This document shows positions 1 to 6,464 of a DNA stretch of 9,736 bases, piece by piece (position 1 is the first letter of the stretch; each line of letters begins with the position of its first letter). Origin of the DNA: JAWVZH01 sp033722295 (GTDB lineage Bacteria > Bacteroidota > Bacteroidia > Chitinophagales > Saprospiraceae). The stretch spans positions 1 to 9,736 of the forward strand of contig JAWVZH010000116.1 of NCBI GenBank assembly GCA_033722295.1, in the 5' to 3' direction. A model generated the notes under the pieces. The model saw only the letters and a list, made by a program, of their open reading frames with translations, was not told where the DNA came from and did not search any database. The translations under genes and the position numbers were made by a program.

Positions 1-801
1 TATCAAAATACTTGTCGGACTTGAAGGTTGGGAGATCGTCACATCTTCGGTAGCCATATCACCATTGGAATCGGTTGCAGTTACGGTATAATTTCCCTGC
101 GACAGATTGGTTGCCACCGCGCCTGACTGTCCGTTGGACCAATTATACGAATATCCACCAGACCCACCTGTAGCATTGGCTGTAGCGCTTCCATCGTTGC
201 CTCCAAAACAGGTAACGTTAGTTGAAGAAACGATATCGACCTCGAGCGGAGCACCTGCACCAAGGACAGTTCCTGTGACGTTAGAGGTCACAATACGGTC
301 GTTGGCTGAGTTGAATCCGGGATTGCTGTCAGTAATATTGCCCGCTGCCCACATGGTCACGTCGAGATCCATGACTGGCGTAGGGGCCGTCCAGTCAACA
401 GTCCAGGATGCCGCTCCTCCACTGTACGACCGTCGTGCTGTGTGATCATGATATTCCCTGCCTCCACCAGAATGCACTTTGGATCCGGACGATGGATTGG
501 TCATGGTGCCCGCCTTCAGATTGTTCTCGTCCAAGGCGGTCATCTGGAATCCTGCACCTTGAGAAGCACCATTCGGGTTGGTTACTGTCACCGTAATTGT
601 ATACGTGTCTCCCCCTATGATCGTTGATGGCAGTCCGCTTATTGAAACTGTTCCGTCCAAGCCCGGTCCCCCGCCTGTGTGACAACCTGTGCAGAGTCCT
701 TCACCGGGAGCACCGGTCCTTCCTGTGGGAGGGCCACTGCTGAAGGAATAGAGAATGAAGAGGCCTGAGAATACGGCTAGAATGGATAGACGTCTGTTCA
801 T
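1..801 (-). CDS. Secreted choice-of-anchor V / SprB-repeat protein with a CxxCH haem motif (3' end outside window)
   Basis: The frame is open from an ATG at 801 to the window edge: 267 codons with no stop, so the C-terminus is missing. Residues 1 to about 21 form a signal peptide (basic MNRR, then a hydrophobic run). A SSGPPTGRTGAPGEG stretch leads into CTGCH (residues 37-41), a c-type haem attachment motif. Residues of about 50-178 look like the beta-rich choice-of-anchor V (Reeler-like) domain, including YHDH at 118-121 and WTVDWTAP near 133. About 186-260 is one SprB repeat (TCFGGNDGSATANATGGSGGYSYNWSNGQ, split here as TCFGGNDGSA then GGYSYNWSNG). Proteins of this build in Bacteroidota are usually exported and often end in a type IX secretion sorting domain, which would lie outside the window. 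Covalent haem binding is inferred from the motif only; H118 or H120 could be a distal ligand. A weak -7-like TAATTTTT lies on the minus strand at 832-839. The gene is isolated, 208 nt downstream of the DinB-like gene. Confidence 0.88.
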   Translation of the reverse strand, partial: MNRRLSILAVFSGLFILYSFSSGPPTGRTGAPGEGLCTGCHTGGGPGLDGTVSISGLPSTIIGGDTYTITVTVTNPNGASQGAGFQMTALDENNLKAGTMTNPSSGSKVHSGGGREYHDHTARRSYSGGAASWTVDWTAPTPVMDLDVTMWAAGNITDSNPGFNSANDRIVTSNVTGTVLGAGAPLEVDIVSSTNVTCFGGNDGSATANATGGSGGYSYNWSNGQSGAVATNLSQGNYTVTATDSNGDMATEDVTISQPSSPTSILI

Positions 802-1009
802 ATTGAGGTTTTTTTAATTGAACTATAAAATAAAAATTACCATTTGTCGTCAGCTTTATCAGCAAAACTGCGCGACTTTCTCACTAGAATGTTTGAAACG
901 GACAATGATGGGACTTTTTGGCAGCGCAGTTCGCTTTGGGATGGATCTACGCTCTACATGTTATACTGTGAGATTCCTGCATTCGCTACAGCAGATGTCG
1001 TAGAATCAA
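802..1009. other. Intergenic gap with an 8-bp inverted repeat
   Basis: This 208-base stretch separates two minus-strand genes. It contains a perfect inverted repeat, AACTGCGC (866-873) and GCGCAGTT (924-931), with a 50-base loop. Inside the loop GACTTT occurs twice. No U-run follows, so it is not a standard terminator. A plus-strand reading frame crosses the gap but has only a TTG or a late ATG start and runs into the antisense of the DinB gene, so I do not call it a gene. The promoter of the CxxCH protein should lie near the low-coordinate end of the gap. Confidence 0.4.
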
Positions 1010-1552
1010 TTATTTTTTCCAAATGCTCTCTCCGGATGATCTTATCTTACCCGCATGAGCCTTGTTGTAGGAGCTGGACTTTCCCTTTGGTATGGAAAGA
1101 CTTTCCCAGTTCTCACCTTTCAGATTTCTCGCTATAAACACGATCTGACCTATATGGTAAGCGTAATGAGCCAGTTGCCGGAGTACAGCCTCTTCAACAG
1201 TATGTTCTTCACCCCTGATCGTCACTTTTCTATTCGCATCATCTGTTGATAGTGGAGAAAGCGCATCGAAGACAACCTGCCAGCCTTCTTCCCATTTTGA
1301 CAAAAGCTCTTTTCTGTCCGAGATTGTATCCTCGAATTCGGCGTCTCTTTCCCGCCAGGGCTTTTCTCCATCAGTGGTCAAAAAATCGGTCCACCGGGAA
1401 AGCATATTACCCCACAGATGCTTTACTAAGTTTCCTATGCTATTGGCGTCATCATGGACCTTTTCGAAAAGTTGTCGGTCATCCAGTTGAGCAATGGCCT
1501 TTTCTCCAAGGGATTTGTAATACTTTAATAATTGCAGTGAGGAATCGAGCAT
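1010..1552 (-). CDS. DinB-superfamily protein, DUF1572 type
   Basis: This 180-residue protein is predicted to be a cytosolic four-helix bundle of the DinB/YfiT-like superfamily, and the sequence matches the DUF1572 branch. Residues 40-63 (GNLVKHLWGNMLSRWTDF) and 126-141 (QLAHYAYHIGQIVF) carry the expected metal-binding histidines, H45, H129 and H133, so the metal site appears intact. The segments PWRERDAEFED (65-75) and SLSIPKGKS (151-159) are also family-typical in Bacteroidota. Superfamily members include thiol-dependent S-transferases, some using bacillithiol. The reaction of DUF1572 proteins is not established to my knowledge. It is divergently arranged with bshB1, the ATGs being 61 nt apart, which makes a bacillithiol-linked role plausible but unproven. 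The ATG at 1552 gives a normal N-terminal helix (MLDSSLQLLKYYKSLGEKAI) and is the natural start. Confidence 0.88.
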   Translation of the reverse strand: MLDSSLQLLKYYKSLGEKAIAQLDDRQLFEKVHDDANSIGNLVKHLWGNMLSRWTDFLTTDGEKPWRERDAEFEDTISDRKELLSKWEEGWQVVFDALSPLSTDDANRKVTIRGEEHTVEEAVLRQLAHYAYHIGQIVFIARNLKGENWESLSIPKGKSSSYNKAHAGKIRSSGESIWKK

Positions 1553-1613
1553 GGTAAGTTGTTTAAACTAAAAACAAAGGGTTATGTGATTCTGTTTCTC
1601 TTCTATAATTTCC

Positions 1614-2339
1614 ATGGCAAATCAAAAAGTTGACATACTGGCGATCGGCGCTCATCCTGATGATGTTGAGTTGAGTTGTTCGGGTACACTTCTCCGTCAT
1701 ATCGATCTAGGATATAAGGTCGGTCTTGTCGACCTTTCACAAGGTGAACTCGGAACAAGGGGGAATGCAACCCTGAGGCTAGAAGAGGCGGAAGCAAGTC
1801 GAAAATTGATGGGTGCGGTAGTTCGGGAAAATCTGGGCTTACCGGATGGATTCTTCGAACAAGATAAGAAATCGCTCATCAAACTGATCTATGCCATAAG
1901 GAAATATCGCCCCGATATAGTCCTGGCCAATGCCTTGGAGGATCGTCATCCTGACCATGGCAGGGGAGCAGACTTCATTTCAAGAGCCTGTTTTCTTTCG
2001 GGTCTTATCAAGATCGAAACCACGAACGATGGTGTCGACCAATCTCATTGGCGGCCGCGGGCGATATACCATTATATTCAGGATCATCACAGAACCCCCG
2101 ATGTAGTTGTCGACATCAGTGACTATTTGGAGAAAAAAATGGCGTGTATTAAATGCTTCAGTTCACAGTTCTATGATCCGGATTCCGAAGAGCCCGAATC
2201 TCCTATTTCCGGAAAGGGTTTTATGGATTACATAGAATCCAAAGCACGCATTTTTGGAAGATATATTGACGTGGATTATGCAGAAGGATTTGAAGTTTCA
2301 CGACCTATCGGTGCCAGTGACCTGATAAAACTGGATTGA
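1614..2339 (+). CDS. bshB1: Bacillithiol biosynthesis deacetylase BshB1
   Basis: BshB1 is a cytosolic Zn-dependent LmbE-type N-deacetylase. It removes the acetyl group from GlcNAc-malate to give GlcN-malate, the second step of bacillithiol synthesis (BshA makes the substrate, BshC adds cysteine). The protein is 241 residues, a usual length. The signature AHPDD lies at 13-17 and HPDH at 112-115. By analogy with characterised homologues, H14, D17 and H115 bind zinc, D16 is the catalytic base and H112 assists. Further family features are the segment GELGTRG (44-50), the YHYIQDHH stretch near 172-179 and the C-terminal YAEGFEVSRPIG. Full-length similarity separates it from generic PIG-L proteins. 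bshA and bshC are not in this window. The upstream neighbour is a divergent DinB-like gene and the downstream neighbour is convergent. The ATG at 1614 is the only sensible start. Confidence 0.95.
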   Translation: MANQKVDILAIGAHPDDVELSCSGTLLRHIDLGYKVGLVDLSQGELGTRGNATLRLEEAEASRKLMGAVVRENLGLPDGFFEQDKKSLIKLIYAIRKYRPDIVLANALEDRHPDHGRGADFISRACFLSGLIKIETTNDGVDQSHWRPRAIYHYIQDHHRTPDVVVDISDYLEKKMACIKCFSSQFYDPDSEEPESPISGKGFMDYIESKARIFGRYIDVDYAEGFEVSRPIGASDLIKLD

Positions 2340-2402
2340 TCCATCCGGTTACCCCTTTTTCTATGATTTCTCAATTCTTTATTGCTAATGTGGGCTAATA
2401 TC

Positions 2403-2720
2403 TTATCTGAAAACTGGACCACTTTTACCCTCGTACCGATCCACAATTTCGACGGATCCCAGTCTGAATTTTAGTGGTCTGCCAGCTTTTTCCTCCCATT
2501 TTGATTCCATCCTGCAAAAGAATGGAAGGTATAGACCTTTTTTGATCATGTCGGTCTCCGGAGGTGATACCAATGAAATGGATGGGGATGGATTATTTAT
2601 TCCAGCCTGATAATATGAAAGATCGCCCAGGAAGAAATATTTCAATTCAAGAGTGTCCTCCTGTGCCTGGACCGAGAATTGCCAGAAGAGGAGTATTACA
2701 AAAATTAACAGACTTCTCAT
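2403..2720 (-). CDS. Small secreted hypothetical protein
   Basis: I do not recognise this 105-residue protein. It has a clear signal peptide: MRS, then a hydrophobic core LLIFVILLFWQF, then VQA before QE, giving a likely cut after residue 19 and a mature chain of about 86 residues. The mature part has no further membrane segment, one cysteine (C69) and many charged and aromatic residues (KYFFLGDLSYY, MESKWEEK). It is therefore probably periplasmic, with no lipobox. Its ATG overlaps the stop of the DUF6787 gene in an ATGA arrangement, so it is very likely translationally coupled as the last gene of the carboxylase-DUF6787 unit. The tight coupling and signal peptide make it a real gene in my view; the function is unknown. 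Confidence 0.72.
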   Translation of the reverse strand: MRSLLIFVILLFWQFSVQAQEDTLELKYFFLGDLSYYQAGINNPSPSISLVSPPETDMIKKGLYLPFFCRMESKWEEKAGRPLKFRLGSVEIVDRYEGKSGPVFR

Positions 2721-3049
2721 GAGGAGGAAGTCTCTACTTTCTTTCGACCGGTAAGTCGTGAAAAAAACCGTTTCTCGAATTCCCAGAAGAAACGAAACTG
2801 GCCGAAGATAAAGCCGTATATCAGCAGAAGTATATTATAAATAGGCAGGATGAGCACATAATAGGTCACGCTGTGCCAAACCTGTTTTTGTTCTTCACCC
2901 ACGATTAGATTCAACAGGGGATCCTTGAGGAACATGACAGAAAATCCTGTACAGGCAAAGACGATCAGAATGATGATGGCTTGTTGAGCAGAAACGCCCC
3001 ACTTTTCCTGTAATCTTTTAAACCAGTTTTTACTTTTCTGTTCTTCCAT
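2717..3049 (-). CDS. DUF6787 family small membrane protein
   Basis: This is a 110-residue inner-membrane protein. The N-terminal amphipathic part (KNWFKRLQEKWGVS) is followed by two predicted transmembrane helices at about 24-42 (AIIILIVFACTGFSVMFLK) and 62-83 (TYYVLILPIYNILLLIYGFI). A conserved FGQFRFFWEFEKRFFSRL stretch (82-99) and a basic tail come after. The KW-GV start, the two helices and the GQF-FFW/F-E-K end match the DUF6787 family of Bacteroidota, whose function is unknown to me. It starts 3 nt after the carboxyltransferase stop and overlaps the next gene by 4 nt, so all three are probably cotranscribed. The C-terminal run of serines is unremarkable. Confidence 0.82.
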   Translation of the reverse strand: MEEQKSKNWFKRLQEKWGVSAQQAIIILIVFACTGFSVMFLKDPLLNLIVGEEQKQVWHSVTYYVLILPIYNILLLIYGFIFGQFRFFWEFEKRFFSRLTGRKKVETSSS

Positions 3050-3052
3050 GAT

Positions 3053-4687
3053 CTAAGTTTGTAGAACTCCAACGTTAAACGGCTCAACTGGCGCATGGTT
3101 GGCGGATTCAATTGCCAAACTAATAAATTGTCGTGTTTCCAGTGGTTCGATGATGGCATCAACCCATAGTCTGGCAGCAGCATAATACGGTGTGGTCTGC
3201 CTGTCATATCGCTCCTTGATCTTGGTAAACAACGCATCTTTTTTCTCCTCATCCGGTTCTTCACCCCTGGCTTTCATTGAGGAAACCTGAATTTGAGTGA
3301 GGACCTTCGCGGCTTGTTCACCGCCCATTACAGCTATCTTGGCGGTGGGCCAGGCTACGATCAGTCTGGGGTCGTAGGCTTTTCCACACATCGCATAATT
3401 ACCTGCACCATATGAATTGCCCAGGACTATGGAGATCTTGGGTACGGTACTGTTGGAAACGGCATTGACCATCTTGGCGCCATCCTTAATGATGCCACCA
3501 TGCTCCGACCTCGTTCCCACCATGAACCCTGTGACATCGTGGATAAAGATGATCGGCACCTTCTTTTGATTGCAGTTCATAATGAATCGGGCAGCCTTAT
3601 CAGCAGAATCCGAATAGATCACGCCACCGACCTGCATCTCACCCTTGGCATTTTTGACAACCTTCCTGTTATTGGCGACTATGCCTACTGACCAACCATC
3701 GATACGGGCATAGGCACATATTATCGTCTTTCCATAGGTTTTTTTGTATTCCGTCATCCTGGAATCATCTATCAGTCTCTTGATGATCTCCCGCATATCA
3801 TAAGGCTTGGCAGGATTGTCCGGCTTGAGACCATGAATTTCTTCTTCATTGAGTTTGGGTGGAACCGAGGCTTTCCGATTGAAATTGGCGCCTTCCGAAG
3901 TCCCCATTTTATCTATAAGGTCCTTTACAGTATCCAGGCATGTGGGATCATCGGGCATTTTATAGTCCGTTACTCCGGATATATCGCTTTGGGTGGAAGC
4001 ACCACCCAGGGTTTCTTTATCCGCCTCTTCTCCAATAGCCGCTTTAACAAGATACGGTCCCGCCAAAAATATAGAGCCGGTGCCTTCTACGATAAGTGCT
4101 TCGTCCGACATGATGGGCAGATATGCGCCACCGGCGACACAACTACCCATGATCGCTGCGATCTGTGGGATACCCAAACTCGACATTCGGGCATTATTTC
4201 GGAAAATGCGTCCGAAATGTTCTTTATCCGGAAAGATCTCGTCTTGCATGGGCAGGAACACTCCAGCGCTATCGACCAGGTAAATGATAGGCAAACGATT
4301 CTCCATGGCGATCTCCTGTGCCCTCAGGTTTTTCTTTCCGGTGATCGGAAACCATGCACCAGCTTTCACACTGGCGTCATTGGCAACAATCACGCATAAG
4401 CGCCCGGATACCCTACCGATACCTACGATCACGCCGCCAGCCGGACATCCGCCGTATTCTTCATACATTTCATAGCCGGCAAATTCTCCTATTTCGAAAA
4501 AGTAGGACTCGTCGTCCAGGAGGTATTCTACACGCTCTCGGGCCGTCATCTTGCCCCTTGAGCGCTGTTTTTCCAGCTTTTTCTTGCCTCCGCCCTCATT
4601 TATCTTCTCCAGTCTGCGATTGAGCTGAGAGATCTTAAGTTTCATCGCATCCTCATGGGCATTGAACTCCTTTTCTTTATTTGTCAT
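3053..4687 (-). CDS. Acyl-CoA carboxylase beta (carboxyltransferase) subunit, methylcrotonyl-CoA carboxylase-like
   Basis: This 544-residue subunit transfers carboxyl from biotin to an acyl-CoA. Two crotonase-fold halves are visible. The N-half contains KMTARERVEYLLD (46-58), the FAGY-MYEE region (69-77), AQEIAMENRLP (124-133), LVDSAGVFLP (137-146) and the oxyanion loop GSCVAGGAYLP (181-191). The C-half contains DVTGFMVG (384-391), the second oxyanion loop GNSYGAGNYAMCG (423-435), WPTAKIAVMGGEQAA (446-460) and PYYAAARLWVDAIIEP (500-515). Residue by residue it is closest, from memory, to methylcrotonyl-CoA carboxylase beta (leucine degradation). It has about 15 extra residues at 341-355, which I associate with a Bacteroidota subgroup, so the substrate stays open (propionyl-CoA is possible). 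No biotin-carboxylase/BCCP alpha subunit is in the window. It heads a unit with DUF6787 and a small secreted protein. A 73-nt gap lies upstream, after the protease gene. Confidence 0.93.
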   Translation of the reverse strand: MTNKEKEFNAHEDAMKLKISQLNRRLEKINEGGGKKKLEKQRSRGKMTARERVEYLLDDESYFFEIGEFAGYEMYEEYGGCPAGGVIVGIGRVSGRLCVIVANDASVKAGAWFPITGKKNLRAQEIAMENRLPIIYLVDSAGVFLPMQDEIFPDKEHFGRIFRNNARMSSLGIPQIAAIMGSCVAGGAYLPIMSDEALIVEGTGSIFLAGPYLVKAAIGEEADKETLGGASTQSDISGVTDYKMPDDPTCLDTVKDLIDKMGTSEGANFNRKASVPPKLNEEEIHGLKPDNPAKPYDMREIIKRLIDDSRMTEYKKTYGKTIICAYARIDGWSVGIVANNRKVVKNAKGEMQVGGVIYSDSADKAARFIMNCNQKKVPIIFIHDVTGFMVGTRSEHGGIIKDGAKMVNAVSNSTVPKISIVLGNSYGAGNYAMCGKAYDPRLIVAWPTAKIAVMGGEQAAKVLTQIQVSSMKARGEEPDEEKKDALFTKIKERYDRQTTPYYAAARLWVDAIIEPLETRQFISLAIESANHAPVEPFNVGVLQT

Positions 4688-4760
4688 GTAAAGGGTTTCT
4701 GTTTTTTAAGGTTCGAAAAATACTGAAAAAATATGCCTTATCTAAGAGCCGGAACTGGGT

Positions 4761-6200
4761 CTAATCCAAATAAAAGGAGTAGGGAAACTCTCCCTGGTAT
4801 TTTTCGTAGTATCCGTCCAGGACTACCTTTCCCTCAGCATTTTCGAGATAGTCGACCAATTGATCCGAAGAAGTAATGCGCTTTCCGTTGACAGCCGTAA
4901 TGATGTAGTCGGGGATCATATTGGTTTTGTCAATAATGCTGCCTTTATCAATGCTGACAACTTTCACACCTACCTCGTCGATCCTTTCTTCTTCAGCCTG
5001 ACTCAGGTCGCGCACTTCCATGCCCAGATCTTTCAAGATCTCATCGCGTCTCACAAGGAGCAGTTCTGTAGAATTGACCTGATTTTTAAGTATGATATCC
5101 GCGGATCTCAGGTTGCCATTCCTGAAATAATCAATGGTGACCTGATCGCCAGGCCGGAACCGACCGATCTGCTCCTGCAGTTGGGGTACCGTTGATGTCT
5201 TGTTGCCATTGATCGCCACTATGACATCCCCTCGCTCCATACCGGCATCATAAGCCGCCCCATCCGGGAAGACTGAATTGATATAAACACCCTCAATGCT
5301 TGGAAGATCTTCTTTTTTCGCTATGTCGGAAGTCACGTCCTGTATCCTTATGCCCAACAATCCTCTTTGGACACTTCCGAACTCTTTGATGTCCGCGACT
5401 ACTTTTTGCACAAGGTTAGAGGGCACAGCAAAAGAATAGCCTTCATAATTTCCCGATTGAGTGATGATGGCGGTATTAATGCCTATGAGTTCGCCATTGG
5501 TATTGACCAGGGCCCCACCTGAATTACCGGGATTTACGACGGCATCGGTCTGGATAAAAGATTCTATACTGTATTGTTGCTCGTTGAGGATATTGATATT
5601 TCTGCCCTTCGCACTTACTATTCCCGCCGTTACAGTAGACTGCAATCTGAGTGGATTACCAACAGCCAGCACCCATTCTCCAACTAATAATGAATCAGAA
5701 TTACCAAAGATCAGATATGGAAGGTCCCTGGCTTTTATCTTGAGAAGTGCCAGATCTGTCGTGGGATCCGTACCGATCAGATCTGCATTGAACTCTCTGT
5801 TGTCGTTCAATAATACCTTGATCTCAGTGGCCTGTTCCACGACATGGTTGTTCGTTACTATGTATCCATCCTTCGAGATGATCACACCAGACCCGCTTGA
5901 TTGACCCACCCGGTCGCCCATCCAGAAATTGTAATCCATTTTTTGCAGGCTTGTGACAAACACGACGGCCGGTGTGCTGGCGGCAGAGGCTTCGATAAAA
6001 TCTGTAGGACTCGCAGAAAGGAATTGCCTTTGAACACCTGGATTCCAATGCTTATCGATATCATATGCCTGTTTGGTCTGCACAGGACGTCGGTCTTCCA
6101 TTGGTATCATAACCTGTGGAGAAAAGTATGTGGAGTAGAACCAAACAGAGGCCAGGGCACTTATAATGGCAACTGAAACTAATTGAAGTATTGCTTTCAT
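4761..6200 (-). CDS. htrA: HtrA/DegQ-like periplasmic serine endoprotease with PDZ domains
   Basis: This S1C-family protease handles misfolded envelope proteins. I prefer the ATG at 6200 (479 residues); an upstream in-frame TTG at 6218 would add six residues before the hydrophobic segment and is less likely. Residues 4-26 are hydrophobic with no convincing cleavage site, so it may be a signal anchor rather than a cleaved leader. The trypsin-like domain spans about 75-275. It carries an intact triad: H119 in TNNHVV, D149 in TTDLALLK and S227 in NPGNSGGALV. GSGVIISKDGYIVTNN and GYSFAVPS are also family-typical. PDZ1 is about 280-375 (RGLLGIRIQDV, GAAYDAGMERGDVIVAING). A second, more divergent PDZ-like module is about 390-470 (LGMEVRDLS, DYIITAVNGKRI). 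The gene is divergent from the microprotein-dapF pair across 87 nt containing a dyad. Stress regulation is likely for the family but not shown here. Confidence 0.93.
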   Translation of the reverse strand: MKAILQLVSVAIISALASVWFYSTYFSPQVMIPMEDRRPVQTKQAYDIDKHWNPGVQRQFLSASPTDFIEASAASTPAVVFVTSLQKMDYNFWMGDRVGQSSGSGVIISKDGYIVTNNHVVEQATEIKVLLNDNREFNADLIGTDPTTDLALLKIKARDLPYLIFGNSDSLLVGEWVLAVGNPLRLQSTVTAGIVSAKGRNINILNEQQYSIESFIQTDAVVNPGNSGGALVNTNGELIGINTAIITQSGNYEGYSFAVPSNLVQKVVADIKEFGSVQRGLLGIRIQDVTSDIAKKEDLPSIEGVYINSVFPDGAAYDAGMERGDVIVAINGNKTSTVPQLQEQIGRFRPGDQVTIDYFRNGNLRSADIILKNQVNSTELLLVRRDEILKDLGMEVRDLSQAEEERIDEVGVKVVSIDKGSIIDKTNMIPDYIITAVNGKRITSSDQLVDYLENAEGKVVLDGYYEKYQGEFPYSFYLD

Positions 6201-6235
6201 TGCGTTTCCTTTGGTCAATATAACAAAGAATGAAC

Positions 6236-6267
6236 CTGCAAGATTATAACTTAATCAATTTTTGCAG
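6236..6267. promoter_or_regulatory. Candidate dyad operator between htrA and the dapF unit
   Basis: Perfect 6-bp arms CTGCAA (6236-6241) and TTGCAG (6262-6267) flank 20 AT-rich bases that hold a second dyad, GATTA (6242-6246) and TAATC (6252-6256). It lies midway between the divergent starts at 6200 and 6288, where both promoters must be. A TAACTTTC -7-like element for the plus strand lies at 6273-6280. The dyads are short and could be chance. Confidence 0.25.
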
Positions 6268-6287
6268 ACCTTTAACTTTCGCGACAT

Positions 6288-6464
6288 ATGGAGGAAAAAG
6301 GAAATAACGATTATTTGGGAAATATTTGGGGATGGCGTTGGTCCATCATTTCGCTGATATTCATACTCATCGTACTTGCCATCATGTTTGGGCGATATCA
6401 GTATCTGGTCGCCACCGATAATTATCCCGTTAAGCAGGACACCATACAGGTCGATGAAGATTGA
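6288..6464 (+). CDS. Single-TM microprotein overlapping the start of dapF
   Basis: This 58-residue reading frame begins at an ATG and ends with TGA at 6462-6464. The translation starts MEEKGNNDYLGNIWGWRWS and continues into a strongly hydrophobic segment (about 18-35, SIISLIFILIVLAIMFG), followed by RYQYLVATDNYPVKQ and an acidic end (DTIQVDED). It looks like a single-pass inner-membrane protein with three tryptophans just before the helix (W14, W16, W18). The last 11 nt overlap dapF in another frame, so dapF translation could be coupled to it. The position fills the space between the htrA/dapF intergenic dyad and dapF, and a TAACTTTC -7-like element sits just upstream. I do not recognise the family and assign no function. 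Support is composition, TM character and position, not homology. Confidence 0.62.
   Translation: MEEKGNNDYLGNIWGWRWSIISLIFILIVLAIMFGRYQYLVATDNYPVKQDTIQVDED

Noticed and set aside
107..445. Plus-strand 112-codon frame
   Set aside because: It is the antisense of the choice-of-anchor V/SprB gene, whose minus-strand frame has signal peptide and domain signatures.
844..1137. Plus-strand frame of 97 codons starting with TTG
   Set aside because: No ATG at its 5' end, its second half is antisense to the well-supported DinB-like gene, and no family is recognised.
2340..2402. Possible terminator between convergent bshB1 and the small secreted protein gene
   Set aside because: There are T-runs but no stem of useful length next to them.
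3833..4399. Plus-strand 188-codon frame opposite the carboxyltransferase
   Set aside because: Shadow of the conserved minus-strand gene; no recognisable protein features of its own.
6201..6218. Six-residue extension of the HtrA protein from a TTG codon
   Set aside because: The ATG at 6200 places a basic residue directly before the hydrophobic segment, as expected for an export signal; the TTG start is not needed.
6376..6453. 26-residue N-terminal extension of DapF
   Set aside because: The canonical DapF start MKIEFFKYQGTGNDF begins at 6454; the extension lies in another frame of the microprotein gene and matches nothing in the family.
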